Shown: positions 15,962 to 25,962, counted from the stretch's first letter. The stretch: DNA of 42,079 bases from Rhodocyclaceae bacterium (GCA_018262775.1 JADFDU010000020.1:1-42079), one strand, 5' to 3'. Numbers and translations are program-made. The notes: a model not told the origin generated them from the sequence alone.

Positions 15962-16710
15962 ACGTACCCGCCATGCATCGCCGCATGATGGCGGCTTGCG
16001 CGCTGCTGCTGCCGCTGCCCCTGCTGGCCGGGCCGCTCTGGGTCGGCCGCTTCCAGCCCGATGCGGGGGGCGGCATTCCGGTGCCGTGGCAGGTGCAGCG
16101 CCTGGACGACAAGGTGCCGCCGACAAGTTACCGCTTGCGAGAGTGGGACGGCGTCGCCGCCGTGGAGGCCCATGCCGTCAAGAGCATGGCGCTGCTGGCG
16201 CGGCCGCTGCAGGTCGACCTGGCGAAAACGCCGATGCTGTGCTGGCGCTGGCGCATCGACGCCCCACTCAAGTCGGCCGACATGATGCGGAAATCGGGAG
16301 ACGACTATGCCGCCCGTGTCTACCTGAGCTTCGACGTGCCGGCCGATACGCTGAGTTTTGCAACACGCATGGGGCTGGGCATGGCGCGTGCGCTGCGCGG
16401 CAGTCAGGTGCCGGACGCCGCCGTCAACTACATCTGGGACAACCGCCATGCGGTCGGCACCTGGCAGCCCAACGCCTACACCGACCGCGCGCGCATGCTG
16501 GTGCTGCGCAGCGGCAGCGCGGAAGCCGGGCGCTGGGTCGACGAGCGCCGTGACGTGGCGGCTGACTTTCAGCGCGCCTTCGGCCACGCCCCCGCCCGCC
16601 TCACCGGCCTGGCCATCGCCAGCGATACCGACAACACCGGCGAAGAGGCACGCGCCGGTTTCGCCGATTTCCGTTTCGTCGAACGCAACGCGGAGTGCCC
16701 TCCTGCATGA
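15958..16710 (+). CDS. DUF3047 secreted protein
   Basis: A 250-residue protein with a signal peptide (ALLLPLPLLAGPL). Conserved blocks such as LCWRWRIDAPLKSADMMRK, GDDYAARVYLSFD, INYIWDN-type VNYIWDNRHAVGTW and IASDTDNTGEEARAGFADF match DUF3047 as I know it; no biochemical role is established. Probably a periplasmic beta-rich ligand-binding protein. ATGA overlaps join it to the genes on both sides, making it a coupled member of the run. Confidence 0.85.
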   Translation: MNVPAMHRRMMAACALLLPLPLLAGPLWVGRFQPDAGGGIPVPWQVQRLDDKVPPTSYRLREWDGVAAVEAHAVKSMALLARPLQVDLAKTPMLCWRWRIDAPLKSADMMRKSGDDYAARVYLSFDVPADTLSFATRMGLGMARALRGSQVPDAAVNYIWDNRHAVGTWQPNAYTDRARMLVLRSGSAEAGRWVDERRDVAADFQRAFGHAPARLTGLAIASDTDNTGEEARAGFADFRFVERNAECPPA

Positions 16711-18038
16711 ACGTCGGAACCCCGCTCTCCATCATCGTGCCGACGCTGAACGAAGCCGCTGGCATCGGCGCAACGCTCGCCGCGCTTGCGCCGCTGCGCG
16801 CGCGCGGCGCCGAGATCGTCGTCGCCGACGGCGGCAGCGATGACGGCACGCTGGCGCTGGCGCAGCCGCATGCCGATCGTGCCATCACGTCGCCGTGCGG
16901 CCGCGCACTGCAAATGAATGCCGGCGCCGCCGTGGCGCACGGCAAGTGCCTACTCTTCCTGCACGCCGACACGCGATTGCCGCCAGATGCCGACCGCCTC
17001 GTCGACGCGGCGCTCTCCGAGGGGTCTGTCTGGGGCCGCTTCGATGTCGCCATTGAAGGCCGCCACCCGCTGCTGCCGCCCATTGCCTGGCTCATGAACC
17101 GGCGTTCGCGCCTCACCGGCATCGCCACCGGCGACCAGGCGATGTTCGTCCGCCGCGCCGCCTTCGCGGCCTGCGGCGGTTTCCCCGCCATTCCGCTCAT
17201 GGAGGACATCGCGCTGAGCCGCGCGCTCAAGCGCATCGGCCGGCCCGCCTGCCTGCGGCAACGTGTACGCACTTCCGGCCGGCGCTGGGATAAGCACGGC
17301 GTCTGGCGCACCACCCTGCTGATGTGGCGCTTGCGGCTGGCCTATTTCTTCGGCGCCGACCCGGCGCGGCTGGCACGGGACTACGGCTATACGCCGAAGC
17401 ATGGCACCGCCGTCGCAGTGCTTGCACGCGCGCCCGTTCCCGGCGCGGCCAAGACACGTCTGGCGCCGCGCCTCGGAGCGAACGGCGCGGCGGCCCTGCA
17501 ACAGCGGCTCACGCTGCGCACGCTGTCCACTGCAACCGCCGCGGCGGTGGGGTCGGTCGCGCTGTTCTGCGCACCCGACCGGAGCCATGCCTTCTTCGCG
17601 GAATGCGCGGCGAGGTTCGCCATCCCGCTGCGCGACCAGGACGGGGAAGACGTCGGCACACGCATGCTGCACGCCTTCGCCGCACTGCTTCGCGCGTACG
17701 ATCGCGTCCTGCTCGTCGGCACCGATTGCCCGGCCCTGACAACTACACACCTCGCGCAGGCCGCCGCGCTGCTCGACGATCACGACGCCGTCGTCTGGCC
17801 GGCGGAAGACGGCGGCTATGTCCTCATCGCCCTGCGGCGCGCGGCACCGGAACTGTTCGCCGGCGTCGACTGGGGCACGCCGCGCGTCATGGCGCAGACA
17901 CGCGAACGGCTGCGGCAACTCGGATGGCGCTGGGCCGAACCGGCGCCGCTGTGGGACGTGGATCGTGCCGAGGACTACGACCGGCTGGTCGGCAGCGGAC
18001 TGCTCGATACATTGTGTCCGGCGGGGTCCGCCGCATGA
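16707..18038 (+). CDS. Fused rSAM/selenodomain-associated transferase 2 and transferase 1
   Basis: A 443-residue fusion of two nucleotide-sugar-like transferase domains that are usually separate genes. Residues 1-225 are a GT2-type domain (IIVPTLNEA, VADGGSDDGT, FLHADTRLPPDAD, TGDQAMFVRR) matching selenodomain-associated transferase 2. Residues 230-430 match transferase 1 (DUF2064/CofC-like: VLARAPVPGAAKTRLAPRLG, VGTDCPALTT, WPAEDGGYVLIALRR, WGTPRVMAQT, LWDVDRAEDY). The ATG at 16707 overlaps the DUF3047 stop; an ATG four codons upstream is possible. Together with the radical SAM gene at 7877 and the flavoprotein at 18967, this suggests one uncharacterised biosynthetic pathway. Confidence 0.88.
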   Translation: MNVGTPLSIIVPTLNEAAGIGATLAALAPLRARGAEIVVADGGSDDGTLALAQPHADRAITSPCGRALQMNAGAAVAHGKCLLFLHADTRLPPDADRLVDAALSEGSVWGRFDVAIEGRHPLLPPIAWLMNRRSRLTGIATGDQAMFVRRAAFAACGGFPAIPLMEDIALSRALKRIGRPACLRQRVRTSGRRWDKHGVWRTTLLMWRLRLAYFFGADPARLARDYGYTPKHGTAVAVLARAPVPGAAKTRLAPRLGANGAAALQQRLTLRTLSTATAAAVGSVALFCAPDRSHAFFAECAARFAIPLRDQDGEDVGTRMLHAFAALLRAYDRVLLVGTDCPALTTTHLAQAAALLDDHDAVVWPAEDGGYVLIALRRAAPELFAGVDWGTPRVMAQTRERLRQLGWRWAEPAPLWDVDRAEDYDRLVGSGLLDTLCPAGSAA

Positions 18039-18943
18039 AGCATCCCACTTTTCCCGCAGCGCTGCTGCTCGCTCTCGCATTGCATGCGCTGACCGCCGTT
18101 GCCGCGCCGACTTTGGAAATTACTGCCGCTGCGCCACTTGCGGCTGTACTGTCATTGCCGCTCCCCGAGGGCACCCTGCCGCATTCGCGCGCGGCCGCCG
18201 GCCGCGACATCGCGCTGGCCTGGCTGGCCGAACCAACCGACCGCTACGACCACGGTGTGCTCGGCGATGCCATCGAAGCCGGCGCGCTGAACGTCACCCT
18301 GCGCGCGGGCGCCACGCTGACCTACCGGCTGCCGCCGGGCGAGGTCTTCGAGGACCTCGTGCCGCGCATCGTCTCCCTCATGGCGGATGGCCACGAGCAG
18401 GTGGTGGTCGTGCGCAGCCTGCTCGACAAAGGCGCTTCGCTGGCCATTTTCCACGTCATGATGGGCCGCCTGGAAATGATGGCGGCGAGCGAGCCGATCG
18501 GCTTGCCCAACCGCTGGCTGAACCCGATCGGCGCAGCCGATGTCGATGGCGACGGCAAGCCGGAGATCATTGCCGTGCTCACGCCCCACATCGGCGGCAT
18601 CCTCACCGTCTATGGCATCGCCGGCGACCGCCTCGTCGAGAAGGGCCGCATGGGTAGCTTCTCCACTCACCGCATCGGTACCACAGAGATCGGGCTTTCC
18701 GCCCTCGCTGACATCGACCGCGACGGCATTATGGACATCGTGCTGCCTGCCGCCGACCGCCGCACACTGAAGGTCGTCACCTTTCGCGGCGGCCGCTTCC
18801 GGGAACTGGCAGCCTTCGCGCTGCCGGCGCGCGCAGAGGGCGACTTCCGTCAGCTGCCGGACGGCAAGGGCATCCCACGGGGATTTCCTTCGGTCATCGT
18901 CGTGCCCCTGGAAGACGGACGCTTTGCTATCCTGCGCTGGTAG
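18035..18943 (+). CDS. Secreted FG-GAP/VCBS-like repeat protein
   Basis: A 302-residue protein with a signal peptide (LLLALALHALTAVAA). Two FG-GAP/VCBS-like calcium-loop motifs, ADVDGDGKPEI and ADIDRDGIMDI, mark a partial beta-propeller. The C-terminus contains IPRGFPSVI, encoded by a 27-base repeat (18873-18899) that recurs in the next gene, so it is probably an insertion. It starts within the preceding stop (ATGA). Role unknown; propellers of this size usually bind a partner or metal in the periplasm. Confidence 0.78.
   Translation: MKHPTFPAALLLALALHALTAVAAPTLEITAAAPLAAVLSLPLPEGTLPHSRAAAGRDIALAWLAEPTDRYDHGVLGDAIEAGALNVTLRAGATLTYRLPPGEVFEDLVPRIVSLMADGHEQVVVVRSLLDKGASLAIFHVMMGRLEMMAASEPIGLPNRWLNPIGAADVDGDGKPEIIAVLTPHIGGILTVYGIAGDRLVEKGRMGSFSTHRIGTTEIGLSALADIDRDGIMDIVLPAADRRTLKVVTFRGGRFRELAAFALPARAEGDFRQLPDGKGIPRGFPSVIVVPLEDGRFAILRW
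18873..18899 (+). repeat. 27-bp repeat inserted in coding sequence, copy A
   Basis: Contains CCCACGGGGATT and CCTTCGGTCATCG; 26 of 27 bases match 19049-19075, in the same reading phase, both giving PRGFPSVI. Confidence 0.8.
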
Positions 18944-18966
18944 CTTTGCGGAGAAACCGGACGATC

Positions 18967-20154
18967 ATGAAGCGCCTCGTGCTGCTCGGCGGCGGCCACA
19001 GTCATGTTCATGTACTCGACGCGCTGGCGCGCAAGCCGCCGGCCGGCGTCCCACGGGGATTCCCTTCGGTCATCGAGACGACGCTCGTCTCGCCCCACCC
19101 GCACCAAGTCTATTCCGGCATGCTGCCGGGCTGGCTGGCCGGCCACTACCACCTGCGCGACTGCCTCATTCCCATCGACGTGCTGGCGCAACGCGCCGGC
19201 GTCGTCCACCACCGCGCCACGGCCATCGGCTTCGATCCCGCCACGCAGCGCGTCTTCTGCAGCGACGGCGCGGCGTTCGACTATGACGTGCTCTCCATCG
19301 ACACCGGCGCGGTACTCGACCTGAGTGCGCTGCCCGGCGCGGCGCAACATGCCCTGCCGGTGCGCCCCATCGAGCGCTTCATCCAGGGTTGCACCAGCCT
19401 CGTCGAGCATGTGCGGGCGCGGCCACGCACCGTCATCACCCTGGTCGGCGGTGGCGCCGCCGGCATCGAACTGATCCTCGCCCTGCGCCGCCGCCTGCGC
19501 CGCCATGTGCGCGAAGGCCGGGCCGTGCTGCAACTGGTCTCTGCCAGCGAGCGTCTGCTGCCGGGCCACCCGCGCGGAGTCGGTCGCCGACTCGAAGCAC
19601 AGCTGGCGGCCGGCGGCATCCTCTACTACCCGGAACGCTCGGTTGCGACCTTCCATGCCGGCGGCCTCATGCTGCACACCGGCGAGCAGCTCGAAAGCGA
19701 CATCAATCTGGTCGCCACCGGCGCCAGCGCGGCGCCTTGGCCACGGCGCGCCGGGCTGGCCACCGATGCGAGCGGCTTCATCAGCGTCAACAGTTTCCAG
19801 CAATCCACTTCGCACGCCAACGTCTTTGCCGCCGGCGACATCGCCAGCATGGTCGACCATCCTCGCCCGAAGTCCGGCGTCTATGCCGTGCGCGCCGGCC
19901 CGCCGCTGGCGGAGAACCTGCGCAGAACGCTTGAGGGGCGGCCGCTCAAGCGCCATGTGCCGCAGAAGTGGGCGCTCTACCTCATCAGCACCGGTGGCCA
20001 CCACGCCATTGCTTCGTGGGGGCCATTTTCCTGGCAGGGCCGCTGGGTGTGGCGCTGGAAAGACCGCATCGACCGCGCCTTCATCGCTCGTTTTTCCCGG
20101 GACACCCCAACCGAGGCGAACCTCCTTCATCGCTCCGAGTCTGAATCGCCATGA
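18967..20154 (+). CDS. NDH-2-like FAD oxidoreductase (SelD N-terminal-domain family)
   Basis: A 395-residue flavoprotein: FAD-binding LVLLGGGHSHVHVL at the N-terminus, SPHPHQVYSGMLPGWLAGHY, second dinucleotide site LVGGGAAGIELILAL, and VFAAGDIAS. It matches the pyridine nucleotide-disulfide oxidoreductases found fused to the N-terminus of SelD in other bacteria; here it stands alone. After residue 27, VPRGFPSVI is encoded by the 27-base repeat at 19049-19075 and looks like an in-frame insertion compared with the family (from memory). The ATG at 18967 places the GGGHSH motif at the usual distance; the slightly longer frame from 18946 is less likely. Overlaps dsbB by ATGA. Confidence 0.86.
   Translation: MKRLVLLGGGHSHVHVLDALARKPPAGVPRGFPSVIETTLVSPHPHQVYSGMLPGWLAGHYHLRDCLIPIDVLAQRAGVVHHRATAIGFDPATQRVFCSDGAAFDYDVLSIDTGAVLDLSALPGAAQHALPVRPIERFIQGCTSLVEHVRARPRTVITLVGGGAAGIELILALRRRLRRHVREGRAVLQLVSASERLLPGHPRGVGRRLEAQLAAGGILYYPERSVATFHAGGLMLHTGEQLESDINLVATGASAAPWPRRAGLATDASGFISVNSFQQSTSHANVFAAGDIASMVDHPRPKSGVYAVRAGPPLAENLRRTLEGRPLKRHVPQKWALYLISTGGHHAIASWGPFSWQGRWVWRWKDRIDRAFIARFSRDTPTEANLLHRSESESP
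19049..19075 (+). repeat. 27-bp repeat inserted in coding sequence, copy B
   Basis: One mismatch to 18873-18899, 176 bases downstream, in phase, within the N-terminal region of the flavoprotein. Confidence 0.8.
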
Positions 20155-20639
20155 AAACCCACCATATCCACTTTGCCGTCGGAGCGGGCGGCCTCGCCTT
20201 CGTCGCCTTCGCCACCTTCTACCTGCAGGAGAAGCTCGGCCTGCTGCCCTGCCCGCTGTGCGTGATGCAGCGCATCGCCTTCATCCTCTTCGCCCTCACC
20301 GCACTCGTCGCCGCCGCCCACAAGCCTGCCGGCGCGGCGCGCTGGCTCTACCTCGGCCTGCTCAACCTGTGGGCCACGCTGGGTGCGGCGATTGCCGCCT
20401 GGCAGGTGTATCTCACCTACCATCCGCAGGCCGCCGAATGCGGCATCAGCGTGGAAGAGCGCTTCCTCAACGGCCTGCCGCTGGCCAAGTGGTGGCCGGC
20501 GATGTTCGAGGCCAACGGCGACTGCACCAAAGTCGACTGGACATTCTTCGGCCTGTCCATCCCGGAGCTGTCGCTGATCGCCTTCATTCTCCTGTCCTGC
20601 ATCGCCCTCTACGCTGGTTTGCGCCCTGAAGAGCGGTGA
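20151..20639 (+). CDS. dsbB: Disulfide bond formation protein DsbB
   Basis: A 162-residue, four-helix membrane protein. The first periplasmic Cys pair is LLPCPLC (Cys34, Cys37), with the quinone-site Arg in VMQR just after; the second pair is Cys97 (AAECGIS) and Cys125 (NGDCTK). Known role: reoxidises DsbA and passes electrons to quinone. The last five codons (RPEER) and the stop are supplied by the first unit of the 47-bp tandem repeat, so the original C-terminus may have been replaced. It ends the long rightward run and starts within the flavoprotein stop (ATGA). Confidence 0.93.
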   Translation: MKTHHIHFAVGAGGLAFVAFATFYLQEKLGLLPCPLCVMQRIAFILFALTALVAAAHKPAGAARWLYLGLLNLWATLGAAIAAWQVYLTYHPQAAECGISVEERFLNGLPLAKWWPAMFEANGDCTKVDWTFFGLSIPELSLIAFILLSCIALYAGLRPEER

Positions 20640-20902
20640 AGCCGCTCTGAAGAAGTACTCTTGGGGTGCGCCCTGAAGAGCGGTGAAGCCGCTCTGAAGA
20701 AGTACTCTTGGGGTGCGCCCTGAAGAGCGGTGAAGCCGCTCTGAAGAAGTACTCTTGGGGTGCGCCCTGAAGAGCGGTGAAGCCGCTCTGAAGAAGTACT
20801 CTTGGGGTGCGCCCTGAAGAGCGGTGAAGCCGCTCTGAAGAAGTACTCTTGGGGTGCGCCCTGAAGAGCGGTGAAGCCGCTCTGAAGAAGTACTCTTGGG
20901 GT
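20621..20902 (+). repeat. Minisatellite: six perfect copies of a 47-bp unit
   Basis: Units start at 20621, 20668, 20715, 20762, 20809 and 20856 with no mismatches; a few bases of a seventh follow. Each unit holds a perfect hairpin (AGAGCGG-TGAAG-CCGCTCT), an AGTACT palindrome and CTTGGGG. Because 47 is not a multiple of three and the reverse strand has no stop, long reverse reading frames are open in all three phases; these are artefacts. The array lies in the 341-base dsbB-glnS gap and overlaps the dsbB end. Confidence 0.97.
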
Positions 20903-20924
20903 GCGCCGCCCGGCGCGGTAAAAT
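20896..20924 (+). promoter_or_regulatory. Probable glnS promoter
   Basis: TTGGGG (20896-20901, in the last 47-bp unit), 17-base spacer, TAAAAT (20919-20924), 57 bases before the glnS ATG. The -10 matches 5 of 6 consensus bases; the -35 matches only TTG. Confidence 0.5.
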
Positions 20925-20980
20925 GACGCTTTGATCGGCGCACACGCTGCGCCCGCACTCGCCACCTAATCCGCCCAACC

Positions 20981-22789
<1,809 letters not shown>

Positions 22790-22809
22790 TCGGCTGTCCC
22801 GTTTAGCGC

Positions 22810-23664
22810 TCAGCGCGCAGCCTCCGTTTGCGCCTGGATGGCAACGATCCACGGCTCCAGCCGCTTGCCGAAGGCCAGTTGAATCTGCGTACCCGTGCCG
22901 TTCCTTTTTTCCCACGCAGCGCGCTGCTCCAGCGGCACCATGATATTGGCCGTGGTGAGCTCGACCTGGGCGCTCAGACGCTCCACTCCCTTGCGCCGGT
23001 AAAACACCGGGCGGATTTCGGCCTGCACGATCGCATGGCGCGTCCTGTCGGGATACTTCGCCCGCAGCGCGGCGAGGTCCGGCCCGACATCGACGACATA
23101 CAGCCGGGTTTCCTCGTTTTCCAGGCGTGCCAGCTGCCCGCCTGCGCCTTCCGCCTTGCGCTTCGACTCCTTGTCATTCGGCATGGCTTCGGCGCGTGCG
23201 CGCATCTCTTCAGCGCGGCGCCGCGCACGCTCGACTTCGTGCTGGTAAGCCGGCCCGTCAAACTCCAGCACCACCATGGCGGGACGTGACTGCTGTCGTT
23301 GCCACTTGGATTGCCGTTTCGTCTCATCCAGGCTATCGGGCAGATCGAAACCGAGGGCCGCCAGCCTTGCGCGATCGACCCATGCCGGCCCATCCACCCC
23401 CTCCGCCACCTCCTCATCGACGCCGGAGCCATAGAAGGGAAAAGTGCCGCCCGGAGTCCGCCAGTGCAGGCGGAGGGTGAGACCGCTGTCTTCGCGCCCG
23501 AATCCCCACTCGCCGATTCTTGCGAACTCGCGTTTGCCGAGCGTCAGCAGGCTCTCCGCGTCCCCGCTGCGGTTGTAGGCCACGCCCAGCAGCACGACGG
23601 CATTGGTCGCGGCGATCAGGACCACGCCGAATAGTGCAGTTCGCCAGCTTGACCAGTCTTTCAT
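22810..23664 (-). CDS. DUF4824-like membrane-anchored protein
   Basis: A 284-residue protein with one N-terminal membrane helix (TALFGVVLIAATNAVVLLGV) and a large, probably periplasmic domain. Motifs include SLLTLGKREFARIGEWGFGR, LTLRLHWRT, PAMVVLEFDGPAYQ and a charged helical stretch VERARRRAEEMRARAEAM. It resembles DUF4824 proteins, which I recall beside DUF2157 genes. The ATG at 23664 overlaps the DUF2157 stop (ATGA); a longer frame upstream is a shadow. Last gene of a three-gene leftward operon that converges on glnS. Function unknown. Confidence 0.75.
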   Translation of the reverse strand: MKDWSSWRTALFGVVLIAATNAVVLLGVAYNRSGDAESLLTLGKREFARIGEWGFGREDSGLTLRLHWRTPGGTFPFYGSGVDEEVAEGVDGPAWVDRARLAALGFDLPDSLDETKRQSKWQRQQSRPAMVVLEFDGPAYQHEVERARRRAEEMRARAEAMPNDKESKRKAEGAGGQLARLENEETRLYVVDVGPDLAALRAKYPDRTRHAIVQAEIRPVFYRRKGVERLSAQVELTTANIMVPLEQRAAWEKRNGTGTQIQLAFGKRLEPWIVAIQAQTEAAR

Positions 23665-24731
23665 GCCTCGCCTCCTTTCCGGCTGCGGTGCAGCCGGCGC
23701 AAGACCACCAGGAAGAGGATGGCGGTGAGGCCGACGACGAGGAAGAACAGGTACTTCGGCATGACGTCCCACCACCAGTCGAAAAACTTGGTGTAGAGAA
23801 ATATCACGAAGAACACCATGCCGGTGTTGGCCACTTCCGGCCAGGAACGACGCATGCCGAGCCAGATCACTGCCGCGCTGCCGGTAAACCCAAGCACCTG
23901 GTAGAGGCCTTTGATCACTGCCGGCTCGAGTTCGAGGTAGCTCCCCCCCGCCCAATTGGAGAGGATCAGGACGGGCAGAAACAGCGTCAGCAGCCCGAAT
24001 ACGCGATAGAGAACCGCAAAGCCCGGATAGCGATCATGGCGGATGAGTCGCGGCGCCAGGAAAAGCAGGGCTGCCGCCGGAAAGAAGTTTTCCGGACGCT
24101 CGCCGAAATGCAGCCAGTAGAGGCCGCTGAACGTGCCCGCGCGGGCCGAGACGAAGGCCACCAGGCACAGGATGCTCGCCGCCAACAGCAAGCGCAGGTC
24201 GCAGGTATAGGCCAGCAGCATCGCATAGGCCGCCCAGACGATAAGCGCCTTGTCCGATGGCGTGATGCTGAATATCTGGCCGAGCATGGCGACGTTGAGG
24301 ACAAAGCAGGCGAATGCCACCATCGCCGCCAGCTTGGTGAAGTAGCCGGAGGCATCCCGTTCGCGCAGATACAGCGTTCCGGCGAAGGTCGCGAGGGCGC
24401 CGCCGATCAGGATCGTCACTTGCACGACGGTGCCAAACTGTCCCCAGAACTGGCGGAAGAGGAAGAACACGCTCGCCGCCAGGGCCAGGGCGCCCAGGAA
24501 GGACGCCACCCGCATGCCGAGGGAAAGCTTCCGCTGGCGCAGGTCGCGGTCGATGCCATGCTGTTGCGCCCACCCGGCAATCAGCGCGTCATGGTGATTC
24601 GAGACTGCCTGTGCCTGCGCCTCGCTCAAGGCAAGCACGTTCTCCTGTTCCAGGCGCAGCAACTCGCGCCTGAACGTTTCGATTTCGTCTGTCCGCTGCT
24701 GCGCCTCGGTCCGCGTCGCCATTGACACCAT
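23661..24731 (-). CDS. DUF2157 multi-pass membrane protein
   Basis: A 356-residue protein: a cytoplasmic helical N-terminus (about 90 residues), then about ten hydrophobic helices (VASFLGALALAASVFFLF onward) and a basic C-terminus. It matches DUF2157 as I know it; no function is established. Start at 24731 or the in-frame ATG at 24722; no strong ribosome site decides. It lies 36 bases after the DUF1289 gene and overlaps the DUF4824-like gene. Confidence 0.8.
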   Translation of the reverse strand: MVSMATRTEAQQRTDEIETFRRELLRLEQENVLALSEAQAQAVSNHHDALIAGWAQQHGIDRDLRQRKLSLGMRVASFLGALALAASVFFLFRQFWGQFGTVVQVTILIGGALATFAGTLYLRERDASGYFTKLAAMVAFACFVLNVAMLGQIFSITPSDKALIVWAAYAMLLAYTCDLRLLLAASILCLVAFVSARAGTFSGLYWLHFGERPENFFPAAALLFLAPRLIRHDRYPGFAVLYRVFGLLTLFLPVLILSNWAGGSYLELEPAVIKGLYQVLGFTGSAAVIWLGMRRSWPEVANTGMVFFVIFLYTKFFDWWWDVMPKYLFFLVVGLTAILFLVVLRRLHRSRKGGEA

Positions 24732-24767
24732 TGCTCAATCACCTGATTAGGAAGGAGCGGCTTGCCG

Positions 24768-25028
24768 CTACTCCTGGAAACGGAAGTCCTTGTCGCGCGT
24801 CGGACCCATGCTGGGCGGGAGCGGCGCCCCATCTCCCTGGCAAACCGCCTCGCGCCGTTGCTCGCAGCGCCGCAGTACCTCGCGCTGCTGGTCGTCGGTA
24901 TAGGCCACCCACCAGTCGCGTTCGTCCTGGGTGCGAAAGCAGCCTTTGCACAGGCCGATGGTCTCGTCCATCTCGCACACCTTGACGCAGGGCGAGCGCA
25001 CCGGAGTGCGGGTGAGGGCCTTGTTCAT
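24768..25028 (-). CDS. DUF1289 small Cys-rich protein
   Basis: An 86-residue protein with the DUF1289 signature: SPCVKVCEMDETIGLCKGCFRT, four Cys suited to iron-sulfur or zinc binding, followed by W-rich WWVAYTDDQQREVLRRC. Family function is unknown. The chosen ATG at 25028 places the Cys motif near the N-terminus as usual; a longer frame to 25100 would run into the neighbouring pseudogene. First gene of the leftward operon. Confidence 0.88.
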   Translation of the reverse strand: MNKALTRTPVRSPCVKVCEMDETIGLCKGCFRTQDERDWWVAYTDDQQREVLRRCEQRREAVCQGDGAPLPPSMGPTRDKDFRFQE

Positions 25029-25071
25029 TGTCGCGTCTCCATGCCTTGCATCGGGGAAGTCTAGCAGGGGA

Positions 25072-25479
25072 ATGGGTACATTCCGCCAATTCGCCGGCAC
25101 CTACTCGCCCTTCATGCTGGTGAACCTGCGCGGGCCGTGGGGCTGGTCGCTCTTCGCCGTCATCTGGACACTGACTTTTGCCGGCATCGCCCTGCGCCTG
25201 CTGCTGAAGGCCGGCTGCACGGACTGGTGGTGTCGATCTACCTCGCCATGGGCTGGGCAGTGGTGGTGGCCCACCCAGCCGATGCTCGAACGCGTCACCA
25301 GCGGCGGCCTGATGCTCCTCGACGGTGGCGGACTGGCCTACACCGCCGACGTGATCTTCTACAAATGGCGCCGGCTGCCTTACAACTACGCCATCTGGCA
25401 CGGCTTCGTGCTGGCCGGTGCGACGCTGCATTTCTTTGCCGTACTGTTTTACGTCATCCCCTGGCCTGTGGCAAACTAG
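25072..25479 (+). pseudogene. 5'-truncated, frameshifted hemolysin III/TrhA-like gene
   Basis: The sequence reads GTYSPFMLVNLRGPWGWSL, then LTFAGIAL, and after a shift to another phase, HGLVVSIYLAMGWAVVVAH (about 25215-25273), then back in the first phase LMLLDGGGLAYTADVIFYKW and LPYNYAIWHGFVLAGATLHFF. Together these are the C-terminal half of a hemolysin III/YqfA (TrhA) membrane protein. The N-terminal half (about 95 residues) is absent and two compensating frameshifts flank a 60-base segment; one could be a CCGG slip near 25213, the other an extra C in the CCCACCC run near 25271. A sequencing error could explain the shifts but not the missing N-terminus. Confidence 0.75.
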
Positions 25480-25533
25480 CGCCCCGCCCCAGAGCTCACC
25501 GGAGCGGGAAGCAACCGTCCGAAGGAGAACCGC

Positions 25534-25956
25534 ATGGCTTCCATGCCCCCGTTCCACCTGGCCTTCCCCGTCACCGATCTCGCCCGCGCACGGGAGTTCT
25601 ACGGCAAGTTCCTCGGCTGCCCGGAAGGGCGCAGCTCCGACGAGTGGGTGGACTTCAACTTTCGCGGCCACCAGATCGTCGTCCACCTGGTCAAGCGCAT
25701 GGGCACGGACGACCCCACCAACAACGTAGACGGCAAGCAGGTGCCGGTGCGCCACTTCGGCCTGGTACTGCCGATGGAAGAGTGGATGCGCCTGGCCGAG
25801 CGCTTCCGCGCCGCCGGCATGGAATTCGTCATCGAGCCCTATGTGCGCTTCAAAGACCAGCCGGGCGAGCAGGCGACGATGTTCCTCATGGATCCCTTCG
25901 GCAACGCGCTGGAGTTCAAGGCCTTCAGCGATCCGTCGCGGCTGTTCGCAAAATAA
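25534..25956 (+). CDS. VOC (glyoxalase/dioxygenase superfamily) protein
   Basis: A 140-residue single-domain VOC protein. Candidate metal ligands are the His in PFHLAFPVTD, the His in VRHFGLVLPM and the Glu in GNALEFKAF, in the usual beta-alpha-beta order; MDPFGNALEFK is a typical dioxygenase/glyoxalase end motif. Substrate unknown. AAGGAG precedes the ATG. A response-regulator-type box begins seven bases after its stop, so the next operon is separately controlled. Confidence 0.87.
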   Translation: MASMPPFHLAFPVTDLARAREFYGKFLGCPEGRSSDEWVDFNFRGHQIVVHLVKRMGTDDPTNNVDGKQVPVRHFGLVLPMEEWMRLAERFRAAGMEFVIEPYVRFKDQPGEQATMFLMDPFGNALEFKAFSDPSRLFAK

Positions 25957-25962
25957 CGCGTC

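Noticed and set aside
9900..16126. Very long minus-strand frames (873 and 1,202 codons)
   Set aside because: They are antisense to well-recognised genes on the plus strand, are Arg/Gln/Val/Asp-rich low-complexity translations and match no family; typical high-GC shadows.
20621..20902. Possible CRISPR array
   Set aside because: Units are contiguous and identical with no variable spacers and no cas genes nearby.
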